Source: Cyclobacterium roseum (GTDB lineage: Bacteria; Bacteroidota; Bacteroidia; Cytophagales; Cyclobacteriaceae). Taken from it: a stretch of 64,000 nt of DNA. Each line of letters starts with the position of its first letter. Position 1 is the first letter of the stretch. Of this stretch, positions 46,479 to 55,956 are shown in pieces. Position numbers and translations under genes: made by a program. The stretch spans positions 310,001 to 374,000 of the forward strand of contig NZ_WNKF01000002.1 of assembly GCF_010119225.1 (NCBI RefSeq), read 5' to 3'. The notes beneath the pieces are model-generated. The model made no database searches. It saw nothing but the letters and a program-made list of their open reading frames with translations, and was not told the DNA's origin.

Positions 46479-47099
46479 ATGAAACCGCAATCAAACAAAT
46501 CTCACTGGGAAACAATCTATTCCACAAAAAATTCCGAGCAGGTAGGTTGGTATCAACAAAAACCAAGAATCTCCCTGGAACTGATTCGATCCTGCAAGTT
46601 AGGTAGAGCAGCCAGTATTATCGATGTGGGTGGAGGAGACAGCAATCTCGTGGACCATTTAATCCAGGCAGGCTATTCCCACGTTCACGTCTTAGATTTA
46701 TCTGAAAATGCGTTGGAAAAATCCCGCAAACGATTGAAAGAAACGGCCAAACAAGTTCATTGGATACCTGCAGATGTTACGGAATTTGAAGCCAATACTC
46801 CATACGATTTATGGCACGACCGAGCCGTTTTTCATTTTCTCCAAGAGGAAAACACCATTACCAAGTACCTCAAAGCAGCAGGGAAAGGAATACGAAAAGG
46901 AGGTTACCTTATCCTGGGAACCTTTTCAGAAAAAGGGCCGGAAACCTGTAGCGGCTTACTTGTAAACCGCTATTCACTGAAGCAAATGAAAGACCTTTTC
47001 AGCCCTTCTTTTACTTATCTCAGAGGAATAAATGTAGATCATCAAACTCCATCAGGAAATGTTCAAAATTACAATTTTGCCTTATTTCAAAAAAATTAA
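46479..47099 (+). CDS. Class I SAM-dependent methyltransferase
   Basis: 206 residues with the SAM-binding loop IIDVGGGDSNLVDHL (about residues 47-61), the acidic tip VHVLDLSENALEKS and a later WIPADVTEF and DLWHDRAVFHFL, all of the Methyltransf_11/25 type. The C-terminal part has YSLKQMKDLF. Substrate unknown; members of this subgroup act on small molecules, and a metal(loid)/thiol-type role has been proposed for some. An overlapping out-of-frame open frame at 46376-46606 is not real. Confidence 0.88.
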   Translation: MKPQSNKSHWETIYSTKNSEQVGWYQQKPRISLELIRSCKLGRAASIIDVGGGDSNLVDHLIQAGYSHVHVLDLSENALEKSRKRLKETAKQVHWIPADVTEFEANTPYDLWHDRAVFHFLQEENTITKYLKAAGKGIRKGGYLILGTFSEKGPETCSGLLVNRYSLKQMKDLFSPSFTYLRGINVDHQTPSGNVQNYNFALFQKN

Positions 47100-47180
47100 T
47101 TTTCTAATCAGCCAATTAGGAGGACCAATAAAAATGATCCTTTCTTATTAGTATTTAAGCCTTTTAAATTAGAAAATTAG
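47097..47180. repeat. 12-bp perfect inverted repeat flanking 60 bp
   Basis: TAATTTTCTAAT (47097-47108) and ATTAGAAAATTA (47169-47180) are perfect inverted copies. They frame an AT-rich stretch after the methyltransferase stop. This could be a structured 3' end or a tiny mobile remnant; no target-site duplication was seen. Confidence 0.4.
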
Positions 47181-47271
47181 AGCATCCTCCATGGATCCCA
47201 GTGCTGACAATTCGTATCCCTTTTAACTACAGGAGCATTTACCTGGTCTCAGAAAATACCATCAAGTTGGA

Positions 47272-49041
47272 TTAAACCTTCTCTAACTCCCATCTCAAAC
47301 CAGCTACCTGGTCTTTTAATTTATCCAGCATTTTTTCGTTCTCTGCCGACCACATGAATTTCAATTCCTGGTAGTAGCTAATTCCTTCAGAAAGATTCTT
47401 TCGAAATTTCTCCACATAATTCTCAAATTTCCGGGCATTATCAGGGACTGCTGCCGCCATTTCAGCTTTTAAGTGGTCCACGTACAGCTCCAGTTCCTTC
47501 AGGAATACATGAGGACGTTCGGTATCCAGATTAAGCTGAAGCTTTCCATAAATGTGACCGACCATTTCGCTGAGACTGAAGGTCCCCTTAAAATAGGCCA
47601 GGTTAGGGCCGGGGCAAATAGTCACTGCTTTGAGGTTTCTCCGGGGTGTTTCCCCACTGGCAAGAATGGCCGGTGCGCCCAAACCTTCACATAGACAGTC
47701 TTTGTCCAACACTTCCTCCAGCGCTTCGGCAGAAATCTCACCCGCCTCCCTTTGCTTGATTTTCAGAAGTTGGTACTGTCTGGAAGCCGTGCAAATGGGT
47801 TTTTCAGTAAATTCCGTATTGGACGAAAGCAACTTTTTGTAACAGGGGCTTCCCGGCCGGTCCTTGTCAATACGGGCCTTTCGCTGTTCCTCACCACTAC
47901 TGGTTCGGAGATTATTAAAAGGGACACCCAGAGGAGAAGCGCGACTCAGGTAAAAGTCGGATTTTTTGGCTTTTAGCAAGCGGTCCAGGGTATCCTTTTC
48001 CACACTGGTAGCCTCGGGTACCAGTAAAAAGGGACTCCCCCACCCGGTACCATCCAATTCGTAAGTATGTAGGAGCATCTGATTTTCTGCTGCAGTTCCG
48101 ATGCCTCCCTGATAGGTAACTTTCGGCCGGATGCCTTCGGGTAGTCCAGGTAGGTTTTTCTCATGCAAGGCCTGTTGACAAATAGAAAACAGCTCCTCCT
48201 GAAGGATCGCCCTGTTTTGCTTAAACGATTCCAGAATGGGGCCGGCCAGAAAACCATCGGTAGCGAAGGCATGGCCGCCACAATTCAAGCCGGATTCAAT
48301 ACGGAACTCCGATACCCAGAGCCCCTTTTTTGCCAGAAATTTTCCCTGAATAAGGGCTGAGCGGTAGTCCGAAACCTTCAGAATAATGGGCTTTTTAATG
48401 ATCCCATCCAGATCCGGGAAGAAATCGGAAAATTCCCCGGCATAGCTGTACAAGGCTGGGTTCATGCCTGCTGAAAACACCACGCCGCCATCTACCTCAC
48501 TTTGCGCAAATCCACGCAAAGCCGCCAGGGCATCAGAATATTCCCGTGGTAAAGCCTGGCCATCTTTGGTATAATTGATCTTATCTACCTTCGTCATGAT
48601 GTTCACATCAATCTTTCCCGGCACGATTTCCTTTCTCAACTCTTCCTGTAAGGTCCATTTTTCCGCCCCACTGGCCTGCCGCATGCGGGAGTGCAGCTGA
48701 TTTAAGGGATGTTCTTCCGGCAACAAGTCAAAATAGTTATCTATTTCATTGCCCTCACCGAAGGCTTCTTTTCTCATTTTACCAATCTGTCCGTTTACGA
48801 CAGATTGCAAAAAATTCAGGTAGGCCTTGACCCGTTTAGCACGGGAATCGGGTTCTTTATCTTCGATCGGAAAAAAGGGAATTCCCAGTTTGCGTGAGTG
48901 AATTCTTCGCATATCCTCCAGCAGTTGGTCATCCATAATGGATACCACAGAAGCAATTCCGAAACGGGCTACCTTTAATGGGCTGTCAACAGTAAATCCC
49001 AATCCCATGACCGGGATATGAAAGCTATGAATCATGGACAT
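47272..49041 (-). CDS. Large conserved Bacteroidota protein of unknown function (TIM-barrel-like)
   Basis: 589 residues from ATG at 49041; the longer reading begins with TTG at 49125, upstream of a -7-like TAATTTTG (minus, 49101-49108) that predicts a start near 49096, so it is excluded. Opening HSFHIPVMGLGFTVDSPLKVARFGI resembles the first strand of nitronate monooxygenase/glutamate-synthase-like FMN barrels, and TYQGGIGTAAENQMLL later looks like a phosphate-binding Gly loop. The Cys-rich DKDCLCEGLG stretch (about residue 470) and a C-terminal helical tail have no obvious match. Soluble, probably an oxidoreductase or ligand-binding barrel. Confidence 0.65.
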   Translation of the reverse strand: MSMIHSFHIPVMGLGFTVDSPLKVARFGIASVVSIMDDQLLEDMRRIHSRKLGIPFFPIEDKEPDSRAKRVKAYLNFLQSVVNGQIGKMRKEAFGEGNEIDNYFDLLPEEHPLNQLHSRMRQASGAEKWTLQEELRKEIVPGKIDVNIMTKVDKINYTKDGQALPREYSDALAALRGFAQSEVDGGVVFSAGMNPALYSYAGEFSDFFPDLDGIIKKPIILKVSDYRSALIQGKFLAKKGLWVSEFRIESGLNCGGHAFATDGFLAGPILESFKQNRAILQEELFSICQQALHEKNLPGLPEGIRPKVTYQGGIGTAAENQMLLHTYELDGTGWGSPFLLVPEATSVEKDTLDRLLKAKKSDFYLSRASPLGVPFNNLRTSSGEEQRKARIDKDRPGSPCYKKLLSSNTEFTEKPICTASRQYQLLKIKQREAGEISAEALEEVLDKDCLCEGLGAPAILASGETPRRNLKAVTICPGPNLAYFKGTFSLSEMVGHIYGKLQLNLDTERPHVFLKELELYVDHLKAEMAAAVPDNARKFENYVEKFRKNLSEGISYYQELKFMWSAENEKMLDKLKDQVAGLRWELEKV

Positions 49042-49100
49042 ATACGGTAATTTGGTACGATAACTTATTCTCTTTCTATCATTTAAAAAGAGTGGAAATA

Positions 49101-49108
49101 CAAAATTA
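49101..49108 (-). promoter_or_regulatory. Candidate -7 element of the large unknown gene
   Basis: CAAAATTA on plus reads TAATTTTG on minus (exact TAnnTTTG). No TTG is correctly spaced. It supports the shorter start at 49041. Confidence 0.35.
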
Positions 49109-49210
49109 CCTCCTTCAGCGACCAAAAAACCTATAAATGCTCATTCCATCGACTGACTTTTGTCAGGAAATTTACGATACCCGCAAAAAAGCACTGCTTA
49201 AAAATTCCTG

Positions 49211-50578
49211 CTAAACCCGCAAACGTTGGTAAAGGGATCCCCAAGGTTCTCTCATCGTCCTTCCTAACAACTGATTGGCGGCGAAATTCCCAATAAACCG
49301 TTCCTCATTTGGGTCCCAATCCAGGTCTTGTTCCAGCATCATGGCGATGTTGCCCAGGTGGGCCAGGGTAATGGAGCGGTGTCCTACTTCTGCAGGAGCA
49401 ATGGTCTCTTCTCCCGATAGGATACAATCAATAAAATTTTGGTAATGATTATCGCTTACATAGAGCGATGTTTCTCCAGGTCCCGTGACCGAGTCAATCA
49501 ATCCTTCAGGATTGGTTTTGTGGTCTCCACGGGTTGCCCATGCCGAGCCCTCCGAACCCTGGAAAGTCACGCCAAAATCCTTATCACTTTGGATGATCAG
49601 TTTTACTCCATTTTCGTAAATGCACTCGAAATAAAAGCGAACAGCGGTATTCCAGACCGGATGATCCGACCAGACCGCCTGGGCATTTTGTATTTTCACC
49701 GGTCCGGTATGGTCTGTTCCCATGCCCCACTGGGCAATATCCGGATGATGTCCTCCCCAGTCCGTCACATTTCCACCGGAATAATCCATTACCCAGCGGT
49801 AATTGACATGGGTTCGGCAGGGACTGTAGGGAGCTTCCGGTGCCGGTCCCAGCCACATATCGTAATCAAAATCCTTCGGAACCGGTACGGTTTCGGTTAA
49901 ATGTCCCGTTTTACCAAAATCCGGGGTGCCTCCGGGAAGCCCACAGGTAACGGTATGCAGTTCTCCCAGTCGCCCGTTTCTGGCCAACTCGCAAACTTTT
50001 CTAAAATGGTGACTGGATCGTTGCTGACTTCCGGTCTGAAAAGTAACGCCATATTTTCGCACGGCATCACTCATGGCCCTGCCCTCTTCTACGGTCAGGG
50101 AAAGTGGTTTTTGACAATAAATGTGCTTTCCTGCCGCGGCTGCCATCATCACGGGAATGGCATGCCAGTGGTCCGGTGTTACTACTTCCACCGCATCGAT
50201 GGATTTGTTTTCTAACACTTCCCTGAAATCGGTATAACCTGCTGCCGAACGATAAGACTTTCCCTGTTTTTCGGAGTAATAGTCATCCACCACTTGCTGT
50301 ATGTATTCCCTACCGGCAACCTTGCCATTCCAGTACCCCGTGCTTTTTTTATTCACATCACAGACGGCGGTTACTTGCACCCGCTTGTCTGGCAAAAAAC
50401 CCTGCACATCGTTTCCTGCCTGATTTCCGGCACCGATAAAAGCCATGTTGATCCGATCAGAGGGGGGCACAAACCCGTCCTTTCCCAAAGCAGAAGCGGG
50501 TATAAAATAAGGTATACCAAAGGTAGAACCGGTCACAAAAGCTGCTTTTTTTATGAATGAGCGTCTGGAATTTTTCAT
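49211..50578 (-). CDS. Tat-exported Gfo/Idh/MocA family oxidoreductase
   Basis: 455 residues. A twin-arginine signal (SRRSFIKKA, then a hydrophobic stretch to about residue 30) precedes a Rossmann domain (FIGAGNQAGNDV, VTAVCDVNKKS, ending the NAD site) and a VVTPDHWHAIPVMMAAAAGKHIYCQKPL stretch typical of the family. The second domain has DWGGHHPDIAQWGMG. Members act on sugars and inositols, and those with Tat signals in Bacteroidota are probably periplasmic carbohydrate oxidoreductases using a bound cofactor. Stands alone; substrate unknown. Confidence 0.9.
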   Translation of the reverse strand: MKNSRRSFIKKAAFVTGSTFGIPYFIPASALGKDGFVPPSDRINMAFIGAGNQAGNDVQGFLPDKRVQVTAVCDVNKKSTGYWNGKVAGREYIQQVVDDYYSEKQGKSYRSAAGYTDFREVLENKSIDAVEVVTPDHWHAIPVMMAAAAGKHIYCQKPLSLTVEEGRAMSDAVRKYGVTFQTGSQQRSSHHFRKVCELARNGRLGELHTVTCGLPGGTPDFGKTGHLTETVPVPKDFDYDMWLGPAPEAPYSPCRTHVNYRWVMDYSGGNVTDWGGHHPDIAQWGMGTDHTGPVKIQNAQAVWSDHPVWNTAVRFYFECIYENGVKLIIQSDKDFGVTFQGSEGSAWATRGDHKTNPEGLIDSVTGPGETSLYVSDNHYQNFIDCILSGEETIAPAEVGHRSITLAHLGNIAMMLEQDLDWDPNEERFIGNFAANQLLGRTMREPWGSLYQRLRV

Positions 50579-50666
50579 TTCGGAAAATAAGGGTATTTGT
50601 CAATAGAAACAAAAAATACATGGCAAAAACCCAACTGATTGGTAGGAAATACTAACCATCCAACCG

Positions 50667-51236
50667 TTACAAAATAGACTCCATTTGATTCCTGAGGGTA
50701 GGCAGCACTTCTTCCTCAAACCAGGGGTTTCGCTTCTGCCACAATTTGTTTCTGGGAGATGGATGAACCAGTGGAAAAAATTCCGGCAGGTAATCCCGAA
50801 AATTACGAACCGTTTCGGTAAGGTTTTTCTTCCGGGCCTTTCCCAGGTAATAGCGTTGGGCATACTGACCGATCAGAAGTTTAAGCTTGATGCCCGGCAT
50901 GTTTTCCAACAAAGCGGGATGCCAGGTTGGCGCACATTCCGGCCGTGGTGGCAAATCTCCTCCTTTGCCCCTTCCGGGATAACAAAAACCCATGGGTACG
51001 ATTCCAAAGATGGCCGGATCGTAGAACCGTTCAGGGCTTACTCCCAGCCAGCGTCGCAATTCTTTGCCGCTGGCATCGTTCCAGGGGATGCCCGTCGCGT
51101 GTACCTTGGTGCCCGGAGCCTGGCCAATGACCAGTACCTGGCTGTTCCTGCTGGCCGCCAATACCGGGTTGGGGCCCAATGGAAGATGGGCTTCACAGAG
51201 AGTACATCCTTTTATGGTTTCCAATAGCGCTTTCAT
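50667..51236 (-). CDS. Uracil-DNA glycosylase family protein
   Basis: 189 residues. GQAPGTKVHATGIPWNDASGKELRRWLG (residues about 38-65) is the water-activating motif region; VHPSPRN (about 156) is the second motif; GDLPPRPECAPTWHPALL is a conserved block of this subfamily. N-terminal CTLCEAH has two Cys, but a complete Fe-S ligand set is not certain. It probably removes uracil or related lesions from DNA. Its promoter lies so close that the mRNA is nearly leaderless. Confidence 0.88.
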   Translation of the reverse strand: MKALLETIKGCTLCEAHLPLGPNPVLAASRNSQVLVIGQAPGTKVHATGIPWNDASGKELRRWLGVSPERFYDPAIFGIVPMGFCYPGRGKGGDLPPRPECAPTWHPALLENMPGIKLKLLIGQYAQRYYLGKARKKNLTETVRNFRDYLPEFFPLVHPSPRNKLWQKRNPWFEEEVLPTLRNQMESIL

Positions 51237-51243
51237 AATAGCC

Positions 51244-51273
51244 CAAATGTAAGGATATATCCATAAACAGCAA
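51244..51273 (-). promoter_or_regulatory. Canonical Bacteroidota promoter of the UDG gene, nearly leaderless
   Basis: On minus: TTG (51271-51273), 19 nt, TACATTTG (51244-51251), both exact. The predicted start is within a few bases of the ATG at 51236. Confidence 0.7.
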
Positions 51274-51377
51274 CGGACCTACTTTCCCTGACTAAAAAAA
51301 GGCTAATGAGTAAATAATTTACTGACAGCTTGGTATTTACATAACAAATTATTAGGTTAGTTCAAAAAAATAAAACC

Positions 51378-52553
51378 ATGGAATGCCTTCAAAAGATCGC
51401 CCCTTTTTCTTTCTGTATTTGTGTGCTTTTTGCTCTCTCCTGCCAGCAGGAAAAAAAGCAAGAATCCCAGTCCTTTTCCCTGGAAATAACCGATAGCATT
51501 CGAGTCGAATATGCCGGATTGCTGGATTTAATGGATGTGGATCCTGCCCGGGAGCGGGTATTGCTTCACGATAGGCAAAGAGGCATTATTGTACTAACCG
51601 ATTTTGAAGGAAACCATCTGCTCAAGTTGGACAAACAGGGAGATGAAAAAGGCAGTTATGGCCGGTATCTTTGGAGTACTGCCCAAATAGAGGACAACGA
51701 CCACATTTCCCTGATTTCGCACATGGGATTTTTCGAATTTGATGCCGAAGGTAAGCTTGCCAGCCACCGGAAATTTCAGGAAGATGTTCCTTTCTTTGGT
51801 GGGCGTGCAGCGGCCGACTCAGAATTGATGGAACACGAGGGAATATATTACCAACAGGGGTTGGTAGCCCGGGGTCAATACAACAAAACGCAGGATGAAT
51901 ATTACGATCAATTTCAACTAATGGTAAAATTTGATCCCGAAAAAGGGTCTGCCGAGCGGATTATTCACCTGGAAGAAGAAAGCCCCTTCCGAACCAGCGG
52001 AAAGGCCTTTGAAGTTCCGGAAATGAGTCCCAGCTTTACCATTTTGGAGGATAAACTCCTGGTTATTGTCGGGACGGATCCCCACCTCAACGTATATGAT
52101 ATCCACCCGCCGCACCGGCTGCTGAAACGGAAACCCATTAGTTATCCAAATTACAATGCAGGAGAAGGAATGGAAAGGGCCGCGGCCGACCCAAATTCCA
52201 TTGATTCCGATCGATCGGCCGGACGTACCTATTCCCTGAAAGCCTTTCAAAACTACTTGCTCGCGTCGTATCACCCTGGCTATGACGTAGCAGACCGAGA
52301 GCGATATCGGTCGGTAAGTTCACCAGATGAATACAGTGCTTTCAATAAAAGTATCGATGGCAAATATCGTCCTGCCCTTTTCGTGATGGATCAGCAGGGA
52401 AATCCCATACAGAGTATACCCATTCCGGAATCCCTGGATCACCGTCAATTTCTCGTACGGGACGGCGACCTTTGGTGGCTCTCCCGATTCAACTCAGAAG
52501 TGGAAGAAGATCTTGTACAAATCTACAAGGTGGAAATTACTGAAAAAGACTAA
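51378..52553 (+). CDS. Beta-propeller lipoprotein of unknown function
   Basis: 391 residues with a lipobox (ALSC, about residue 22). Repeated strand patterns (LLDLMDVDPARERVLLHDRQRGIIVLTDFEGN, SLISHMGFFEFDAEGKL, LDKLLVIVGTDPHLNVYDI-like) fit a six-bladed propeller of the BF3164/DUF4221 type, abundant in Bacteroidota. No catalytic site is evident. Alone in its direction, between two divergent or convergent genes. Function unknown, envelope-located. Confidence 0.7.
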   Translation: MECLQKIAPFSFCICVLFALSCQQEKKQESQSFSLEITDSIRVEYAGLLDLMDVDPARERVLLHDRQRGIIVLTDFEGNHLLKLDKQGDEKGSYGRYLWSTAQIEDNDHISLISHMGFFEFDAEGKLASHRKFQEDVPFFGGRAAADSELMEHEGIYYQQGLVARGQYNKTQDEYYDQFQLMVKFDPEKGSAERIIHLEEESPFRTSGKAFEVPEMSPSFTILEDKLLVIVGTDPHLNVYDIHPPHRLLKRKPISYPNYNAGEGMERAAADPNSIDSDRSAGRTYSLKAFQNYLLASYHPGYDVADRERYRSVSSPDEYSAFNKSIDGKYRPALFVMDQQGNPIQSIPIPESLDHRQFLVRDGDLWWLSRFNSEVEEDLVQIYKVEITEKD

Positions 52554-52647
52554 GCAAATCAGGTTCGACTCGATTAGCTGAAGGCGTTTTCAGGGAAATC
52601 TTCTTATTGCTACCATTTTTGGTATTATAAACCCTTGGCGCTACTGA

Positions 52648-55401
52648 TTATAGTGCCATGTCATAACCTCCAAACCTTCTCAGGTTATACGTTATACTGA
52701 GCATAAAGAATTGCCGTAATACCTGAGTTCGTTCGTCCTCCACGTACACATCGGTCACGTTTCGGTCGATGCTTACGTTTTGGTTCAGCAGGTCAAAGAC
52801 CGTCAATTTGATTTCCGTTTTATTGCTGGGTGGGATTCGGTAGCCCAAATCCAGGTTCACCAGCATGATGCTCCTGTCAAAGCCCTCTCCCAACCCGGAA
52901 TATACCTGGTGATTAACACTGCCGCCCATAAAAATCCCCCCCAGGAAATTCCAAAACAGGTCCGCACGGGTGCGGTGGGTGTAATAATTATTTTCCAGGT
53001 CTTCCTGAAGACTACTCCTTACGGTATTAAAACTCCCTCTGCTGGAAAGGTTAAAGTCAATCCTGTCGTTGATATTACTGCTTAGGTTGATTCCCTGACT
53101 AAAGGTGGAGTTGGTGTTAAAGTTTTCCTGCCCATTGATAATTCCCGGTCGGTTTCGAACCGTGAAAGAGGAATTGATGTTCAGGTTGCTTTTCATGAAT
53201 TTCAGTGGGAACCCATAGCTGCCATACAGTCGGAATACGTAATAATTGTCCAGGTTTACCGGCCGGGTATACTGACCGCCCTGGTTGAGCAGGACATCCT
53301 TTTGAATCAGGGTATCCTTCGCAGCGACAAAGGTCTCGTTTCCGATGTAGTTATTGCGGATATTGCCATACAGGAAGAACATCAGGGAACGGTTGGTTTC
53401 CGGATTGATCTTGCGAAAACGGGTAAAAAGCCGGTGACTGTATTCCTGGTCCAGGTCCGGGTTTCCGTTGGAGATTTGCATGGGGTTGGCGTTGCTGATC
53501 ACATCCTGCAATTGTCGGATAGAAGGCGCATCGGTATCCGTGTTGTAATCCACACGCATGTTACTGAATTCTCCCAATTGGTAATTGACCACTACTCTTG
53601 GGAGCACATTGGAAAAGCTCCTTTGGGTGTTTTCAAAGCCTGGGAAAAGCCGATCACTGTCTATGTTCGCGGATTCGTAGCTTACCGTGCTGTAGACAGA
53701 CAGTTTTTCGGATTTATAACTGTAGCCCAGCCTGCCCCTATGGGTCATGTATTGATTTTCGAAGCGATTGGTCAGGGCGCTGTCCAGGCGGACAAGGTCC
53801 GTTTCAGCTTCCTGAATTTCCACCTCCTGATCGGTGTCGGAGGCATTATTGGACAGCCGGTACCCGATTCTCAATCGGGAACGTTCGCTAATCGGTTCAA
53901 AATAGCTTATCCCGGTGCTGTAATAAAAACTAGAGTAAAGGTTATTTCTGAATTGGATCAGAGAATCCACATTGGCAGTCTGGAAATTTTCGTTCACCGC
54001 TACCAGGTCGGAATTGCTGTCGCTATCATAGGTACTGGTATAAATATAGGTAGACAATGCCCTTCCCTCCTTTGTAAACTTATACCTGTAATTCAGGGAG
54101 TTTCTAAAATTGAACGATTGTCGTTCCGAGGTGGTGGTGTTTTGGTTGCGGCTGATGGGAGTGGACTCATCGAAAAGGTTATAGGCATCCCGAATGGTCG
54201 TGGATTTCCGGTAATCCAGGCCTAATCTGGGCCTTAATATCAGGGCATGGCGTTCGCTAATATTATAATCTATTCGCGCGCTCATGCGGTGACTTTGGGT
54301 TCGGGTCTGGTTGTTTCTATCTTCATTGTAGAGCTGCAGACTATCATTGGGCAAAATGTATTCCCGCGAAGAACTTCGGGTTAGGACATTGTCCCGGTCG
54401 TTAAACAGGTAATTCCCGGTGACCTTTAGCTTTTCGTCCTGGTATTCGTCAGAAAAATTCACGCCTACCGCATTGGTATTGGTAATTCCCGGCAATTCTC
54501 CTACGGCCAGTTCGTTACCTCCCCGGCGGCTGTCATCGCCTTCGATATTTCCCAATTCGTCCTCACCAAAGTTTTGCTGGTTGATATTATTGCTTAATCC
54601 AAGTATGGATAAGCGCTGAGCCTCATTAAAAAAGTTCATGTTGCCCCCGGCAATGTAGTTGTTATCCGTTCCGTATCCCCCATAGAACTTCCCAAACCTA
54701 CCGGCCCGCATACCCGGTTTGGTAATGATATTGATGGTTTTTGTGGTTTCTCCGTCGTCAAATCCGGTCAGCCGGGCCTCGTCACTTTTTTGATCCAGAA
54801 ATTCGATTTTCAACACTACCTGTGCCGGAAGGTTTTTAAGAGCGGCGGCTGGATTGTCTCCGAAAAAGGGCCTGCCATCTACCAGCACTTCCATTACTTC
54901 TTCTCCCTGCACTTCTATGACGCCGTTTTGAATCACCACACCGGGCATTTTTCGTACCAATTCGTCTGCATCCGCCTGCGGCCGGGTTTTGAAGGCATTG
55001 GCATTGAAAGCGACCGTATCGCCCCTCACTTCTCCCGTAAGGGCATCGGCAGAAAGCTCAAAAGCTTCCATTTCCTGCCCATCACTTACCAATTCAAATG
55101 TTCCCAAATCGTTTCCCTGGGGAGCGGTCCTATTTTCTTGCAAGGTTTGGTACCCGATAAAGGATACTTCCACCAAAAACTCATTTTTTCCAGGTTTTTT
55201 GATTTCAAATTTTCCGTCAAAATCCGTGTAGGTGGAACTCAGGGTTTCGCCATCACTGTTTTTCAAATAGACGTAGGCACCAAATAGGGGTTCCCTGGAT
55301 TGGCTGTCTATGATGGTTCCGGAATAATTTTGCTGAGCGAAAAGTGTGGAGGTTGCAGCGATCAGCACGATAAAAATGAAAAGTGGTAATTTAAAGGACA
55401 T
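52648..55401 (-). CDS. Outer-membrane beta-barrel with carboxypeptidase-like domain (TonB-receptor-like)
   Basis: 917 residues from ATG at 55401; the longer reading starts upstream at a non-ATG codon. Signal peptide (cleavage near LFAQ, about residue 22), then a carboxypeptidase regulatory-like domain (YSGTIIDSQSREPLFGAYVYL, about 25-105), a plug-like region with GEEVMEVLVDGRPFFGDNPAAAL (about 170-200), and a large barrel to the C-terminus. It belongs to the outer-membrane beta-barrel family (TonB-receptor superfamily) common in the phylum; no SusD partner is nearby, so the substrate cannot be guessed. Transcribed toward the beta-propeller gene. Confidence 0.88.
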   Translation of the reverse strand: MSFKLPLFIFIVLIAATSTLFAQQNYSGTIIDSQSREPLFGAYVYLKNSDGETLSSTYTDFDGKFEIKKPGKNEFLVEVSFIGYQTLQENRTAPQGNDLGTFELVSDGQEMEAFELSADALTGEVRGDTVAFNANAFKTRPQADADELVRKMPGVVIQNGVIEVQGEEVMEVLVDGRPFFGDNPAAALKNLPAQVVLKIEFLDQKSDEARLTGFDDGETTKTINIITKPGMRAGRFGKFYGGYGTDNNYIAGGNMNFFNEAQRLSILGLSNNINQQNFGEDELGNIEGDDSRRGGNELAVGELPGITNTNAVGVNFSDEYQDEKLKVTGNYLFNDRDNVLTRSSSREYILPNDSLQLYNEDRNNQTRTQSHRMSARIDYNISERHALILRPRLGLDYRKSTTIRDAYNLFDESTPISRNQNTTTSERQSFNFRNSLNYRYKFTKEGRALSTYIYTSTYDSDSNSDLVAVNENFQTANVDSLIQFRNNLYSSFYYSTGISYFEPISERSRLRIGYRLSNNASDTDQEVEIQEAETDLVRLDSALTNRFENQYMTHRGRLGYSYKSEKLSVYSTVSYESANIDSDRLFPGFENTQRSFSNVLPRVVVNYQLGEFSNMRVDYNTDTDAPSIRQLQDVISNANPMQISNGNPDLDQEYSHRLFTRFRKINPETNRSLMFFLYGNIRNNYIGNETFVAAKDTLIQKDVLLNQGGQYTRPVNLDNYYVFRLYGSYGFPLKFMKSNLNINSSFTVRNRPGIINGQENFNTNSTFSQGINLSSNINDRIDFNLSSRGSFNTVRSSLQEDLENNYYTHRTRADLFWNFLGGIFMGGSVNHQVYSGLGEGFDRSIMLVNLDLGYRIPPSNKTEIKLTVFDLLNQNVSIDRNVTDVYVEDERTQVLRQFFMLSITYNLRRFGGYDMAL

Positions 55402-55691
55402 GGTACTATTTGTTTCAAACAAGAAGGAAAGATATCGAAATATTGAATGGAAAATTGGACAGAAATACCTACTCAGCAAAATTCTATTATGCCAATGCGG
55501 GCAAGATTGATGTATATGGTCAATTATTCATTTAATTAAAAAGGGTCGTTTCGGAAAAGAAAATTTTAAAAAAACAAGGGTATTTTTATGAAAGCATGTA
55601 TATCCGGCAGGGAGCAAAAAGAGTAGGTACAAAATTTCTTTCTGACAATTAGCTGGTTAAAAGCAAAAAAATAAAATTCCTGAGAGAGGTA

Positions 55692-55723
55692 TTTGCATTA
55701 AAAAGAAAGTTCGGCTACATTTG
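55692..55723 (+). promoter_or_regulatory. Canonical Bacteroidota promoter of tRNA-Gln
   Basis: TTTG (55692-55695), 20 nt, TACATTTG (55716-55723): both elements match the phylum consensus. The predicted start lies about 20 nt before the tRNA at 55751. Confidence 0.8.
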
Positions 55724-55750
55724 TGACACCTTAGCAAAAAGGGATCAGTT

Positions 55751-55823
55751 TGGCCGATGGTGTAACTGGCAACACGTCTGGTTTTGGTCCAGAAGAGTCC
55801 AGGTTCGAGCCCTGGTCGGCCAA
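55751..55823 (+). tRNA. tRNA-Gln (UUG)
   Basis: 73 nt. The acceptor stem TGGCCGA/TCGGCCA pairs in all seven positions, the anticodon arm TCTGG-TTTTGGT-CCAGA gives anticodon TTG, and the T arm has GGTTCGAGCC. CCA is not encoded. It is followed by a strong terminator. Confidence 0.95.
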
Positions 55824-55829
55824 CGTTTT

Positions 55830-55874
55830 ACCGGCCCAATTTAGGAGAAATCTTAAGTTGGGCCGGTTTTTTTT
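55830..55874 (+). terminator. Rho-independent terminator of tRNA-Gln
   Basis: ACCGGCCCAA (55830-55839) pairs perfectly with TTGGGCCGGT (55858-55867), followed by seven more T residues. Confidence 0.93.
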
Positions 55875-55956
55875 ATTGAAGCGACCGGGGGTAGCTGGTA
55901 AATTTCATTTTTTTTTGGAGGGGAACTGAGTTCTTTGGATTGAAGGTGGGTGGAGA

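Noticed and set aside
46376..46606. 76-residue open frame overlapping the methyltransferase start
   Set aside because: Out of frame with the clear methyltransferase and without any recognisable domain; shadow frame.
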